A stretch of DNA of 64,000 bases from Paenibacillus sp. FSL R7-0204 (GTDB taxonomy: Bacteria > Bacillota > Bacilli > Paenibacillales > Paenibacillaceae): the NCBI RefSeq assembly GCF_038002225.1, contig NZ_JBBOCA010000001.1, forward strand, positions 1,364,001-1,428,000. Direction: 5' to 3'. The translations under genes and the position numbers were made by a program. Below the pieces are notes generated by a model. The model had not been told where the DNA came from. It ran no database searches and worked only from the letters and a program-made list of their open reading frames with translations. Each line of letters opens with the position of its first letter. The first letter of the stretch is position 1. Shown here piece after piece: positions 9,143 through 22,126 of this stretch.

Positions 9143-9604
9143 GTGTTTCAATCTAAAGTGAATTCTACAAAACCCGTTTTCAGTATATTAGTTTTGGTAA
9201 TTGTTATTGTTACTGCATTATCGTTAACAGCATGCGGAAGTAAAAAGGGGGATGGGATTTCTCCTGAGTATCATGGCGTAAAATACACAGGTCAAGGAGA
9301 TGTGGAAACAAACGTTAATGTAGTTATTTATAATGAAGATGATATTTTGTTTCTTCAGACCGTTAAGATTATTGATGATAACCCCACAGTCTGGAAAGCA
9401 CTTCAGGCCATTTCAGACAATGCTGAACAGGGGATGCTAATCGAAAAAGATCAGAAAGGACAAATAATTAAGGTAGATGATATAAAAAATGATAAAGAGA
9501 AGCACTGGAAACTTTTTATTAATAATACTATTGAAGAGGGAGATGTGGAGAAAGTAGGGCTTGACGAGAACCAGCCGCTAACATTGAGATACTCTAACGA
9601 TTAG
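9143..9604 (+). CDS. Small lipoprotein with DUF4430-like domain
   Basis: A 153-residue protein starting at GTG behind AAGGGGG. The N-terminus is a lipoprotein signal ending in the lipobox LTAC (Cys near residue 31). The remainder has the DUF4430 pattern: a VNVVIYNEDDILF strand, a helix beginning TVWKALQAI, and the closing HWKLFINN and LTLRYS strands. It follows the AT-rich ABC permease gene by 48 bases and shares its composition, so it probably belongs to the same transcript. Related small lipoproteins near such transporters can act as immunity or substrate-capture proteins, but that role is only inferred here. Confidence 0.7.
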   Translation: MFQSKVNSTKPVFSILVLVIVIVTALSLTACGSKKGDGISPEYHGVKYTGQGDVETNVNVVIYNEDDILFLQTVKIIDDNPTVWKALQAISDNAEQGMLIEKDQKGQIIKVDDIKNDKEKHWKLFINNTIEEGDVEKVGLDENQPLTLRYSND

Positions 9605-9715
9605 TCAATGTACAGGGAGGGATCATGCTATAATATTGCCCAGGGGATATTCTTATAAATGATAGAACGGGAGACCCCTCATAAACCTGTTTTTAGGGAA
9701 AAGGGATGACGCGGC

Positions 9716-10687
9716 TTGAAGCATAAGGGGAAAATGAATCAGTTATATGTGGTGGGAATAGCACTCTTATTTGTGTATTTATTTTGGGGAGGCACCTATG
9801 TCGGCATGAAGATTGCCATCGAGTCGATACCGCCTTTTCTGATGGCGGGGGTCCGCTTTTTTGCGGCAGGTGTGGTCCTGTACCTCATTGCCAGAGTAAG
9901 CGGAGCGAAACGTCCGGTAAAGCGTGAATGGCGTGCCTCTGCGATTGTCGGCGCCTTGCTGCTGCTTGGGGGCAACGGGGTTGTGGCCTGGGCAGAGCAA
10001 AGAGTCTCTTCCTCCATCGCTTCGCTAATCGTGGCGGCAGTGCCTGTCTGGATGATGCTGATGGGCTGGCTTGGACGCGGCGGCAAACGGCCGAATACCG
10101 GAGTCATCGCAGGAATCGTTCTTGGACTGCTCGGCATCGCCGTACTGGTCTTCCAGCCGGGGAAGGGGGAGACGGGGACCGCTACCGATCTGATCGGAAT
10201 TATTACCGTGCTGGCAGCTTCCATAAGCTGGGCAGTAGGGTCCATGTACTCCCGAAGCGCGACCATGCCGGGTTCACCCTTGATGGCGACAGCGGCGCAG
10301 ATGCTAACAGGAGGCGCGCTGCTGGTGATTTTCTCTTATTTTACCGGCGACTGGTCCAGACTTGAACTCTCCGGCATTTCTATGCGCTCGTACCTGGCTC
10401 TGGCCTACCTGATCACCTTCGGCTCCATTGTCGGCTACACAGCCTATATCTGGCTGCTTAAGAATGCTGACGCTACCCTCGTCTCCACGTATGCCTTCGT
10501 TAATCCGGTTGTCGCTGTGCTGCTTGGCTGGCTGCTGGTAGGCGAACAGCTTACCCTGAACACCCTGATCGCAGCCGTGATCATTATCGGGGCTGTGGTT
10601 TTGGTGACTCTTTTCCGTAGTAAGCCACAGCCGGCGGCTACTCAAGCAACACTTGATACACAACCGCAGCAGCAGTCGGTACACTGA
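9716..10687 (+). CDS. DMT-superfamily transporter (EamA family)
   Basis: About 323 residues with ten hydrophobic spans arranged as two EamA repeats, beginning LFVYLFWGGTYVGMKIAIE and ending in a Gln-rich cytoplasmic tail. Members export amino acids, metabolites or drugs; the substrate cannot be read from sequence. The TTG at 9716 is one possible start; the ATG at 9734 has a closer AAGGGG and is an alternative. It is GC-rich, unlike the preceding unit, and is monocistronic: a shared terminator hairpin separates it from the convergent ABC genes. Confidence 0.85.
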   Translation: MKHKGKMNQLYVVGIALLFVYLFWGGTYVGMKIAIESIPPFLMAGVRFFAAGVVLYLIARVSGAKRPVKREWRASAIVGALLLLGGNGVVAWAEQRVSSSIASLIVAAVPVWMMLMGWLGRGGKRPNTGVIAGIVLGLLGIAVLVFQPGKGETGTATDLIGIITVLAASISWAVGSMYSRSATMPGSPLMATAAQMLTGGALLVIFSYFTGDWSRLELSGISMRSYLALAYLITFGSIVGYTAYIWLLKNADATLVSTYAFVNPVVAVLLGWLLVGEQLTLNTLIAAVIIIGAVVLVTLFRSKPQPAATQATLDTQPQQQSVH

Positions 10688-10759
10688 GAGCGAATAACCA
10701 CATTCTGCTGACTGTTCAGGTACGCTATTATTAAGCTATATTTCATATCTTATAACAGC

Positions 10760-10793
10760 AACAGCCGGTACTCTATTAGAGCATCCGGCTGTT
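10760..10793. terminator. Bidirectional terminator between convergent genes
   Basis: The arms ACAGCCGG and CCGGCTGT, extended by CTC/GAG, form a stem around a short loop in the 117-base gap between the EamA gene and the convergent permease gene. T and A runs on both sides are short, so efficiency is uncertain. Confidence 0.6.
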
Positions 10794-10804
10794 TCAGCAT
10801 GTCT

Positions 10805-13309
10805 TTATTCCATTTCACGGAGCCTTTCGACGATCGGGCTGCGGGCGAGCGGCTTATAGGCGCTTAAGGTGATGAGATAAGAGAGGACTGCCAGGATCGG
10901 GATGATCAGAATAAACGGCAGCCACATCATCCGGAATTCCATGTAGGCCATCCCTGCGGCAATACCCCTGGCGGTGCAGTAAGTCAGCAGCACGCCTATA
11001 GTAGAGGTAAGCAGCGCAGTGAGAAGCACGGTGTACATGCCTTCGTAGACGAGCATACGCTTGAGCTGCTGTTTGGTCATTCCAATGCTCTCTAGAACGG
11101 CAAATTCATGCCTGCGTGCGATCACTCCGGTCAGGACAGAATTAATGTAATTAAGCAGGCCAATAAGTGCAATTACGAGGCTAAGTCCATACCCTATAAT
11201 CTGAAAAATACGGATATTATCACTTAGCTCCTCCCTGTAGTCTTCTCTTGATTTCAGCTGCAGAGCATCCAGCGGGCGGATAGCCTCCCTGATATGTTGC
11301 CCCGTTTCATTAAGCTTGCCGGGGGCTGCATTCAGGGTAAGCGAGAGGATGTCTGCCGGAGTCCCGCTCTCCAAGGTGGCTTGCCGGAGTTCGGCTGCAG
11401 GCAAAAAGGCATTGTAGCCGTTACCGAAATACGTTTGACTGGTTGCTGCATAGAAAGCATTATATTTCAGCACGGCCATCACTTCGTATCTCCTCTTCAA
11501 TCCGGAATAGCTGATAGTATCCCCGGGATGATAGTAGCTTGTATAAGCACCTGGCCCTGTAAGAGTCTCCGCTACCAGTATGTAATCTCCGGAATCAAAT
11601 TGTTCCCTGTTAAAGTGACCTTCGAGTACATCCTGATCTGCGAGATCGTACCAGCCGGAATCTAGCCCGTAGAGTTGGGTATGAACTTTGGCGGGAATGG
11701 CGGAGGGAGTGGCTGAAGACTCTGCTGAAGCACGGACGGAATCATCCGGAGGATAAGAGAAGAGGGTATAATATACTTTATCGATACTTTCCACACCGTC
11801 CAGATGCTTCAGCTTCGCACACAGTTCCTCGGACAGCTCGGTTTCATTGACTGAGCGTTCCCCCTCCTGCTGGATAATTCCCTTGTTGTGAATCATATAA
11901 TCTCCATGAATATATGCACTGAGATATTTATTGACATCCATAGAGGAGATCACCGTAAATATCGTGTTAAATAGCAGAATGCTTAAGAAGAGCGAGGATA
12001 ACATCAGGCTCAGCTTCTTCTTGCTCCGGAACAGGTTGGAGAACGACATCCGGTATAGTCTGGCTCCATGCTTGGATGGCTTGAGGGTTCTTTTTCCGCT
12101 ATTCTGAACGCCTGAGAATTTAACGGCTTCCACCGGGGTGATGTCCGCTGCCAGCCGGCCCGGCTTATGCGCTGCGATCCACACGGTCAGGAAGGAGAAG
12201 AGGGCAGCCCCTGCAAATATCCATGGACTGGATGAAAGAGAATTTCCTTTTAACTCCCCGGATAGCGAAGTGGTCAGAGGTGTAACCCATCTGCCGGTCA
12301 TATAGCCGGAGCCAAGGCCGAACGGCAGGGCAATGAGGTACAGCAGCCTGGCTTGAATAGCGATGATTCTCCTCAGTTGTCTCGGGGTGGTGCCAATCAT
12401 TTTCAGCAGGCCGTAGAACTTCACATCCCGGACCACCGAAATATAAAAAATATTGTAAATAAGCAGGTAGCCGCTAAGCATAATGATAAAGATAACTGCG
12501 GCATATGGAAGGATATTCTCAACATTGTCCGCCAAAGATACGCTGGAGTAGGCCCAATTGATCCCGATAGGAGCTGTAATTCTCGTATCAGCTAGAATCC
12601 TGTTCATTTTTTTCTCAATATGAAATGAATTGTTGAACATGACACTCAGTTCTGAGGTGTTTACGTAGGATCCGCTTTCCTTCGATTGTACGGGATCAAT
12701 GTCTGAGAGGTTTTTATCGGTAAAGGCCTTGGAGACAAAAGCCAGACCCGCCATCGCCAATTGTTTGTCCGCTTCATAATAGCCCGACAAGGTGAATTTG
12801 CGGTTAATGATCCGTTCTCCGGTATCGATCTGCAGTGTGATTTCCTTCCCGAGCTCCGGCTGCACCCCTAGCTTGCCCAGAACCCAGGTATTCAGGGCAA
12901 CCTCATTCTCTCCGGCAGGCAATCCCCCTTCAACAAATTCTATGAAGCCGTGATCAGCGTAATTCTGGTCAACCTGCAGCACCTCAACCCGGTCCTGGTC
13001 GAACACTTTATTATGTAATATGCCTGAATTAAGGGAGAGAGAGGATTGTTTAATGGAAGGGTGCTTCAGCAGCGTCTCCACTTGTTCCGGGCTAAGATAT
13101 TTAAATCCTCCGTGAAAGTCACTTCCGACTGTCTTCATCTGTGCGTATTGCATGGATTGGTTAATGCTTAGAGCCATGGTGAAAATGGAGGTGATGAGCA
13201 GTGTAGTCAGTATAATGGCGCAGATGGCAGCCAGATTCCGCAGCCGGTTGGCTCTCAGGCTAGTCATCGCCAGATTTAATATGGTCTTCCGGTTGTTCGT
13301 CGCGATCAT
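10805..13309 (-). CDS. FtsX-type ABC transporter permease
   Basis: Permease of 834 residues with the same layout as the one at 6665-9094: N-terminal span (about residues 25-47), external domain, FtsX block (about 275-395), second N-terminal-like span (about 430-455), a long second external domain and a final FtsX block (about 700-825). It overlaps the ATPase gene by 4 bases. Its operon also contains a response regulator and sensor kinase, so it is a second candidate peptide-resistance transporter. The two permeases share architecture but are clearly divergent in sequence and base composition, so this is not a recent local duplication. Confidence 0.88.
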   Translation of the reverse strand: MIATNNRKTILNLAMTSLRANRLRNLAAICAIILTTLLITSIFTMALSINQSMQYAQMKTVGSDFHGGFKYLSPEQVETLLKHPSIKQSSLSLNSGILHNKVFDQDRVEVLQVDQNYADHGFIEFVEGGLPAGENEVALNTWVLGKLGVQPELGKEITLQIDTGERIINRKFTLSGYYEADKQLAMAGLAFVSKAFTDKNLSDIDPVQSKESGSYVNTSELSVMFNNSFHIEKKMNRILADTRITAPIGINWAYSSVSLADNVENILPYAAVIFIIMLSGYLLIYNIFYISVVRDVKFYGLLKMIGTTPRQLRRIIAIQARLLYLIALPFGLGSGYMTGRWVTPLTTSLSGELKGNSLSSSPWIFAGAALFSFLTVWIAAHKPGRLAADITPVEAVKFSGVQNSGKRTLKPSKHGARLYRMSFSNLFRSKKKLSLMLSSLFLSILLFNTIFTVISSMDVNKYLSAYIHGDYMIHNKGIIQQEGERSVNETELSEELCAKLKHLDGVESIDKVYYTLFSYPPDDSVRASAESSATPSAIPAKVHTQLYGLDSGWYDLADQDVLEGHFNREQFDSGDYILVAETLTGPGAYTSYYHPGDTISYSGLKRRYEVMAVLKYNAFYAATSQTYFGNGYNAFLPAAELRQATLESGTPADILSLTLNAAPGKLNETGQHIREAIRPLDALQLKSREDYREELSDNIRIFQIIGYGLSLVIALIGLLNYINSVLTGVIARRHEFAVLESIGMTKQQLKRMLVYEGMYTVLLTALLTSTIGVLLTYCTARGIAAGMAYMEFRMMWLPFILIIPILAVLSYLITLSAYKPLARSPIVERLREME

Positions 13310-14004
13310 AACCGGCTCTCCCCGTGGGCCTGCGCCGATCCCACGGCAAGCCTGCCGTCCTCAATGCGGATGATCCGGTCCGCCATCTGTGCAATGCTCT
13401 CGTTATGTGTGATCATTACAATGGTCTGGTCGAATTTGACACTGAGCTGTTTCAGCAGGATAAGTACCTCCTGGCTGGTCCTGCTGTCCAGATTGCCGGT
13501 GGGCTCATCGGCCAGAATAATGGAAGGTTTGGTGGCAAGCGCTCTTGCGATAGCTACACGCTGCTGCTGGCCTCCGGAGAGCGCAGAAGGCAGGTTACCA
13601 ACTTTATCCTGCAGCCCCAGACTTGTGATAATCAGGTTCAGATATTCCTGGTCAATCTGGCCACCGTCAAGCTCAATGGGCAGGACGATATTTGCCAGCA
13701 CACTCAGGATCGGCACCAGGTTATAACTCTGGAAGACAAATCCTACAGAACGGCGTCTGAAGATGGTCAGCTTCTCATCACTCATCTGAAAAATATCATG
13801 CCCGTTGACATAAACCTTACCCTCTGTAGCCCGGTCCAGACCGCCAAGCATGTGAAGCAGCGTGCTTTTTCCGCTGCCGCTCGTGCCGACGATTGCCACG
13901 AACTCCCCTTTTTCTACATTTATAGACACGTCATCCAGGGCTTTGACCGTATGCTCTCCTTTTCCATAATATTTCTTGAGATTCTCTATTCGTAGAATAG
14001 ACAT
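13306..14004 (-). CDS. ABC transporter ATP-binding protein (MacB/BceA type)
   Basis: ATPase of 232 residues with Walker A GTSGSGKST, Q-loop VFQSYNL, signature LSGGQQQR, Walker B IILADEPTGNLDS and H-loop MITHNE. It starts at ATG behind AGGAGG with 8 bases spacing and is translationally coupled to the following permease. A 96-base gap with symmetric sequence separates it from the upstream kinase gene, suggesting that the transporter pair has its own promoter controlled by the neighbouring response regulator, as in Bce-like systems. Confidence 0.93.
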   Translation of the reverse strand: MSILRIENLKKYYGKGEHTVKALDDVSINVEKGEFVAIVGTSGSGKSTLLHMLGGLDRATEGKVYVNGHDIFQMSDEKLTIFRRRSVGFVFQSYNLVPILSVLANIVLPIELDGGQIDQEYLNLIITSLGLQDKVGNLPSALSGGQQQRVAIARALATKPSIILADEPTGNLDSRTSQEVLILLKQLSVKFDQTIVMITHNESIAQMADRIIRIEDGRLAVGSAQAHGESRL

Positions 14005-14050
14005 GTTATATTCCTCCTGTGCGTATGTTCGTATCCACCTCTACAAGGTA

Positions 14051-14086
14051 TCAGACAAATCTAACAGGAGAGTGTCTGAAATCTGA
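14051..14086. promoter_or_regulatory. Repeat-containing region upstream of the ABC pair (candidate regulator site)
   Basis: On the minus strand, TCAGATTT and TTAGATTT occur as direct repeats 22 bases apart, and CAGACA/TGTCTG form an inverted pair across them. The block lies 47-82 bases before the ATPase start, a suitable position for binding by the OmpR-type regulator encoded upstream. The assignment to that regulator is inferred. Confidence 0.4.
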
Positions 14087-14100
14087 CGGAATGGACATAT

Positions 14101-15135
14101 TCAGAATAGCGGCAGGAAGATCGAGAACACAGTGCCTTGTCCGGGCACAGAAGCAGCTTTCATATGTCCGCCTTGAGCGGTGATGATCTCCCGTGCCAGG
14201 AATAGCCCAATTCCCACTCCTTCTGCATCGCGCACATTCTTTCCCCGGTAGAACCTCCTGAAGATTTGGGGCAGCTCTTCCTGGGAGATTCCACGGCCGG
14301 TATCTGCGATATCCAGGCATATAAACATCTCATTTGCTTCCGCAGTGATATGGATACTGCCCCCTGGTTCTGAATATTTCACAGCATTCTCCAGCAGATT
14401 GAATAACACTTCGGTTGTCCATTTGGGGTCGTAGCACGCTGTGATGTGAGGTTCACAGTTTATACTGATAGTGATGCGGCTGTTCTCTGCCTGGATGAGG
14501 ATATGGGAGACTGCTTCAGAAACCGCACGGATCACAGGACAAGGCTCCATGCGCAAAGAGATCATGCCCGTCTCCAGCCTGGACAGTTTGATCAGGGATT
14601 GGATCAGCCAGTCGAGTTTTTCCGACTGTTTTTTAACTTGTACAGCAAGCTGAAGCGCATGTTCATCCTTCACCAGACTTTCCTCAAGCAACTGGCTGTA
14701 GATCATAATATTGGATAAGGGTGTTTTGGTCTGGTGGGAGATGTCCGAGATCAGTTCTTTAATTTTGTTCTTTTCCGTTTCCAGATTCTGTCCGTTCACT
14801 CTTGCAATCTCTATGTACCGCATTAATTTATGTTCTATGGAGGAGAGCAGGGTTTCTTCATAATTATAAGTGGGCTTACGCCCGTGAGTAGCATTGTCTA
14901 CCAATGTCTCTACCTTTCCCATGAAAGAAGTAACCATATTCCGGAGCGACCGGGACCAGGCACCTCCAAGGATCAGCATGCAGATTATGAATAGAAGAGA
15001 GAGTCCTAGCAGCGATGAACCAGTGATCTCCAGTAATATAATACAAGTCACATATACCAGCACCAGAATGATAAAAGCTGCAGCAAATGCCAGATTCACC
15101 AATTGGTTAAGCGGCAGCCGTTCTTGTCTCTTCAT
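14101..15135 (-). CDS. Two-component sensor histidine kinase
   Basis: About 344 residues. Two adjacent spans (about residues 15-60) with almost no extracellular loop are followed by a helical linker, a HisKA box (ISDISHQTKTPLSNIM, phosphorylated His in SHQ) and an HATPase domain with LLENAVKYSE, DIADTGRGI and GVGIGLFLAR. A sensor lacking an external domain is typical of intramembrane-sensing kinases that work with an ABC transporter. The ATG at 15135 overlaps the TGA of the response regulator gene (ATGA), which decides the start over the earlier frame opening at 15156. Confidence 0.9.
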   Translation of the reverse strand: MKRQERLPLNQLVNLAFAAAFIILVLVYVTCIILLEITGSSLLGLSLLFIICMLILGGAWSRSLRNMVTSFMGKVETLVDNATHGRKPTYNYEETLLSSIEHKLMRYIEIARVNGQNLETEKNKIKELISDISHQTKTPLSNIMIYSQLLEESLVKDEHALQLAVQVKKQSEKLDWLIQSLIKLSRLETGMISLRMEPCPVIRAVSEAVSHILIQAENSRITISINCEPHITACYDPKWTTEVLFNLLENAVKYSEPGGSIHITAEANEMFICLDIADTGRGISQEELPQIFRRFYRGKNVRDAEGVGIGLFLAREIITAQGGHMKAASVPGQGTVFSIFLPLF

Positions 15136-15818
15136 AGAACAGGACCTTCTGTCCATGTATACCCTAAACCATATACAGTTTTGATATATTGAGGCGAAGA
15201 GGGATCCTCTTCGATCTTGGCCCGCAATCTTTTGATGGCTACCGTTAGTGCATTCTCATCCACGAATACCGCCTCCTGGCTCCACGTTTTGTCGATCAGC
15301 TGCTCACGGGTCAGAATGTTTCCCCTATTCGTTACCAGTATGCGCAGCAGTTTCTGTTCGGATTTGCTCAGCAGCAGCGGCCGGCCGTTCTTGAAGTACT
15401 CCATTTTGCCAAAATCAAATTCAAGCAGGCCTACAACGATCCTCTCACTGGTAAGCGCATCACTTCTTCTCAGGACGGCCATTACCCTGGCCCGCAGAAT
15501 CATCAGACTGAACGGTTTGGTAATATAATCATCAGCCCCCAGAGCAAATCCGGTTACAATATCCGGTTCCATGTCGTTGGCCGTCAGGAAGATAATCGGC
15601 ACCTGCGAGGTTCCGCGGATTCTTTCGCAGTAATCCAGTCCGCTTCCGTCCGGAAGGTTCACATCCAGCAGAATGAGATCGATTGGGGTTGAGGAGATAA
15701 TCTGATCAGCCATTGCCAGTGAATAGGCTTGTTCAATATGCAATTCATTATGGGCAAGTGACAGGGCTATCCCCTTGTTCAAGCTTTGATCGTCTTCAAC
15801 GATGAGTAGTGTCTTCAT
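15132..15818 (-). CDS. OmpR/PhoB-family response regulator
   Basis: About 228 residues: receiver domain with the acidic pair in IVEDD, phosphoacceptor in LILLDVNLPDG and the conserved Lys in ITKPFS, then a winged-helix domain ending YIKTVYGLGYTW. The frame is open from 15884, but ATG 15818 (MKTLLIVEDD) fits the family and has AAAGGAG 8 bases upstream. It is the first gene of the regulator-kinase-ATPase-permease series and probably controls the ABC pair. Confidence 0.9.
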   Translation of the reverse strand: MKTLLIVEDDQSLNKGIALSLAHNELHIEQAYSLAMADQIISSTPIDLILLDVNLPDGSGLDYCERIRGTSQVPIIFLTANDMEPDIVTGFALGADDYITKPFSLMILRARVMAVLRRSDALTSERIVVGLLEFDFGKMEYFKNGRPLLLSKSEQKLLRILVTNRGNILTREQLIDKTWSQEAVFVDENALTVAIKRLRAKIEEDPSSPQYIKTVYGLGYTWTEGPVL

Positions 15819-15918
15819 GGGCATGACTCCTTTAGTAATCAGGCATTCTCCCAATATTATGGCCAACCCTGGAATATCCTGCAAGTGGGGCGGGACAGTC
15901 TTGATTTGTCGGACAATA

Positions 15919-15961
15919 AAAAGGCATCTCCATGGTAGAAATCTACCTGGGAAATGCCTTT
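15919..15961 (-). terminator. Terminator of the collagen-like gene
   Basis: AAAGGCAT and ATGCCTTT form the base of an imperfect hairpin, followed on the minus strand by a T run. It ends the glycosyltransferase/collagen-like transcript just before the response regulator gene. Confidence 0.65.
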
Positions 15962-15993
15962 AGTTAAAGCATCCAATCAATCAATTAAGACAG

Positions 15994-20312
<4,319 letters not shown>

Positions 20313-20611
20313 TTAATCCCTCCAATCTATTGTGAAATGATATATATCACATCATCTCACTTTACCATAGGAAAGTGGACAAATACTGAACATGATTCGA
20401 CAAAAGCTTCTATTTAAAATATAAGCGCTTAACAATACTTTGCTGCTTTAAGCAATAGAATATATTTCAGGATGTATTGCCGCTTCCAGTCCTGCAACCA
20501 TCCCCGACTAAGGTCCAGTACATAAAACCGTCCACAGTCTGTTTTGAAAGATGCGGGATTGCCCTAGAATAAGGATATAAGAAAGAGAGCAGCGAAAGGC
20601 GGTGATAACAA
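20313..20611. promoter_or_regulatory. Divergent intergenic region between glycosyltransferase and lia operons
   Basis: This 299-base gap holds no gene I can see. GACT...AGTC blocks at about 20506-20540 and a TTGAAA (20544) with TAGAAT (20565, spacing 15) upstream of the lia operon are the best candidates for a LiaR-responsive promoter. The short spacing makes the assignment weak. Confidence 0.35.
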
Positions 20612-20914
20612 ATGCAAAGAAACAAAGGTAACGGACTTGCGATTGCGCTGATTGTAATCGGAGCGGTAATGCTGCTTGGCATTCTGCCTCACTTGATTTC
20701 AGGAATCTTCGGTATCCTGTTCCCGGCAGTGCTGGTTGTGCTCGGATACTACGGAATTAAGAGCGGCCGCAAGATTATCGGCTGGGTGGTGCTGTTCATC
20801 GGTGTCATGTCCCTGATCTCCAAGCTTTCCTGGATTATCGGTCCGCTGCTGGGTATTGCTCTGGTAGTGTGGGGCATCTCGGTACTCAGGGGCAAACAAA
20901 GCAGAACATACTAA
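20612..20914 (+). CDS. Small LiaI-like membrane protein
   Basis: A 100-residue protein made of an N-terminal basic stretch and four short hydrophobic segments (LAIALIVIGAVMLLG, then three more), with a charged C-terminus. Size, topology and position ahead of a PspA gene match LiaI-type membrane anchors of the envelope-stress response. It has a good ribosome site (AAAGGCGGTG) and starts the operon. The assignment relies mostly on context. Confidence 0.7.
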   Translation: MQRNKGNGLAIALIVIGAVMLLGILPHLISGIFGILFPAVLVVLGYYGIKSGRKIIGWVVLFIGVMSLISKLSWIIGPLLGIALVVWGISVLRGKQSRTY

Positions 20915-20961
20915 TACACACTGTCCATACTTATTAAGAAGCAGGGAGGGAGCAGGAAATC

Positions 20962-21639
20962 ATGAGTGTTTTTCGCAGAATGAGGGACATCACCGTAGCG
21001 AACTTGAATGAACGACTGGAGCAGAGCCAAGATCCGGTGAAGCTGATTGATCAATTTCTACATTCAACCCGTGAAGAGATCGGGGAGGCCGAACGGCTGT
21101 ACCAGCAGTACGCTTCTCATACGAAGCAATTGCAGCAGCAGGTGAATCAGGCTACCGCCATGAGGAACAAACGTGAAGAGCAGGCGCTCCTCGCACTCAA
21201 GGCAGGCGAAGATCATCTGGCCAAGCTGGCATTGCAGGAGAAAATTATCCACGAGGAAAAGCTGGAGCAATACAGCGGGCTGCTGGAGACGAGCCAGCAA
21301 TCACTTTTCGAACTGGAATCCCAGCTGAACGAGCTCAAAATGGAGTATCAGACGGTATACAGCAAACGCCAGTTCTATGCAGCACGGATGGAGTCGCTGC
21401 GGCTGCAGCAGCGCATGAATCAAAGAGCCGGTGCTTATGGCGGCGGAGATGTTCCCAAAATGTTCGGCCGTCTGGAAGACAAGATGAACGATTGGGAGCT
21501 TGAAGCCAAAAGCCTGAGCGACTTGCGCCGGATGGGACAGGAATATGCGGTGCAGGCTGGAGAGACTGTGGCAACCGTACTCGAAAGAGAAATGGCCCGT
21601 CTAAAGGAGAAGCTGAACAATGATGGCAGAAAGGAGTAG
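20962..21639 (+). CDS. PspA/IM30 family envelope-stress protein (LiaH-like)
   Basis: A 225-residue almost entirely coiled-coil protein opening VFRRMRDITVANLNERLE with the PspA signature QDPVKLIDQFL near residue 20-32. PspA/LiaH proteins form large oligomers on the inner face of a stressed membrane. It follows the LiaI-like gene by 47 bases with a GGAGGGAG ribosome site. A second PspA paralogue lies 488 bases further on in the same operon. Confidence 0.9.
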   Translation: MSVFRRMRDITVANLNERLEQSQDPVKLIDQFLHSTREEIGEAERLYQQYASHTKQLQQQVNQATAMRNKREEQALLALKAGEDHLAKLALQEKIIHEEKLEQYSGLLETSQQSLFELESQLNELKMEYQTVYSKRQFYAARMESLRLQQRMNQRAGAYGGGDVPKMFGRLEDKMNDWELEAKSLSDLRRMGQEYAVQAGETVATVLEREMARLKEKLNNDGRKE

Positions 21640-21643
21640 TCGT

Positions 21644-22123
21644 ATGACCCGATTGTATCGTTCAACAAGAGACAAAGTATTGACAGGGCTGGCAGGCGGA
21701 TTGTCCGAGACTCTCGGCATTGACTCTACACTGTTCCGGATTCTGCTGGTGATCAGTATTCCATTTAGCGGTGGAGCTACAATCCTAGTATACTTTATCG
21801 CAGCAATGGTGATTGCCAAGGAGCCTAACCAGTACAATCCCTTCGGTCCCGGACCTGGTGGGCCGGGCGGCCCGTACGGCGGACCCTACTCCGGCGGATC
21901 TGAATATGGCCGCGGGCCACAGGCTCCTCACCAAGGACCTCAGGGATATGGCCCCTATGGCGGACAGCCGGGCTACAATCCCGGTTATGAGAAGGCAGGC
22001 GCTCATGCGGCTCCTGATTCCGGCCTGGATGCCATGATGAAGGATATCGAGAAGAAGGCACTGCAAAAAGAAGTGGAAGAGCTCAAACAAAAACTTGCTA
22101 AATACGAGAAGGGAGAAGTGTAA
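21644..22123 (+). CDS. PspC-domain membrane protein
   Basis: About 159 residues. The N-terminal PspC domain (RLYRSTRDKVLTGLAGGL, then a hydrophobic hairpin to about residue 60) is followed by a Gly/Pro/Tyr-rich linker and a C-terminal helix rich in Lys and Glu. The ATG at 21644 has AAAGGAG 7 bases upstream; an ATG at 21620 inside the previous gene lacks one. PspC proteins sense or relay membrane stress to PspA. The flexible linker and terminal coiled coil could bind the neighbouring PspA proteins. Confidence 0.87.
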   Translation: MTRLYRSTRDKVLTGLAGGLSETLGIDSTLFRILLVISIPFSGGATILVYFIAAMVIAKEPNQYNPFGPGPGGPGGPYGGPYSGGSEYGRGPQAPHQGPQGYGPYGGQPGYNPGYEKAGAHAAPDSGLDAMMKDIEKKALQKEVEELKQKLAKYEKGEV

Positions 22124-22126
22124 ATT

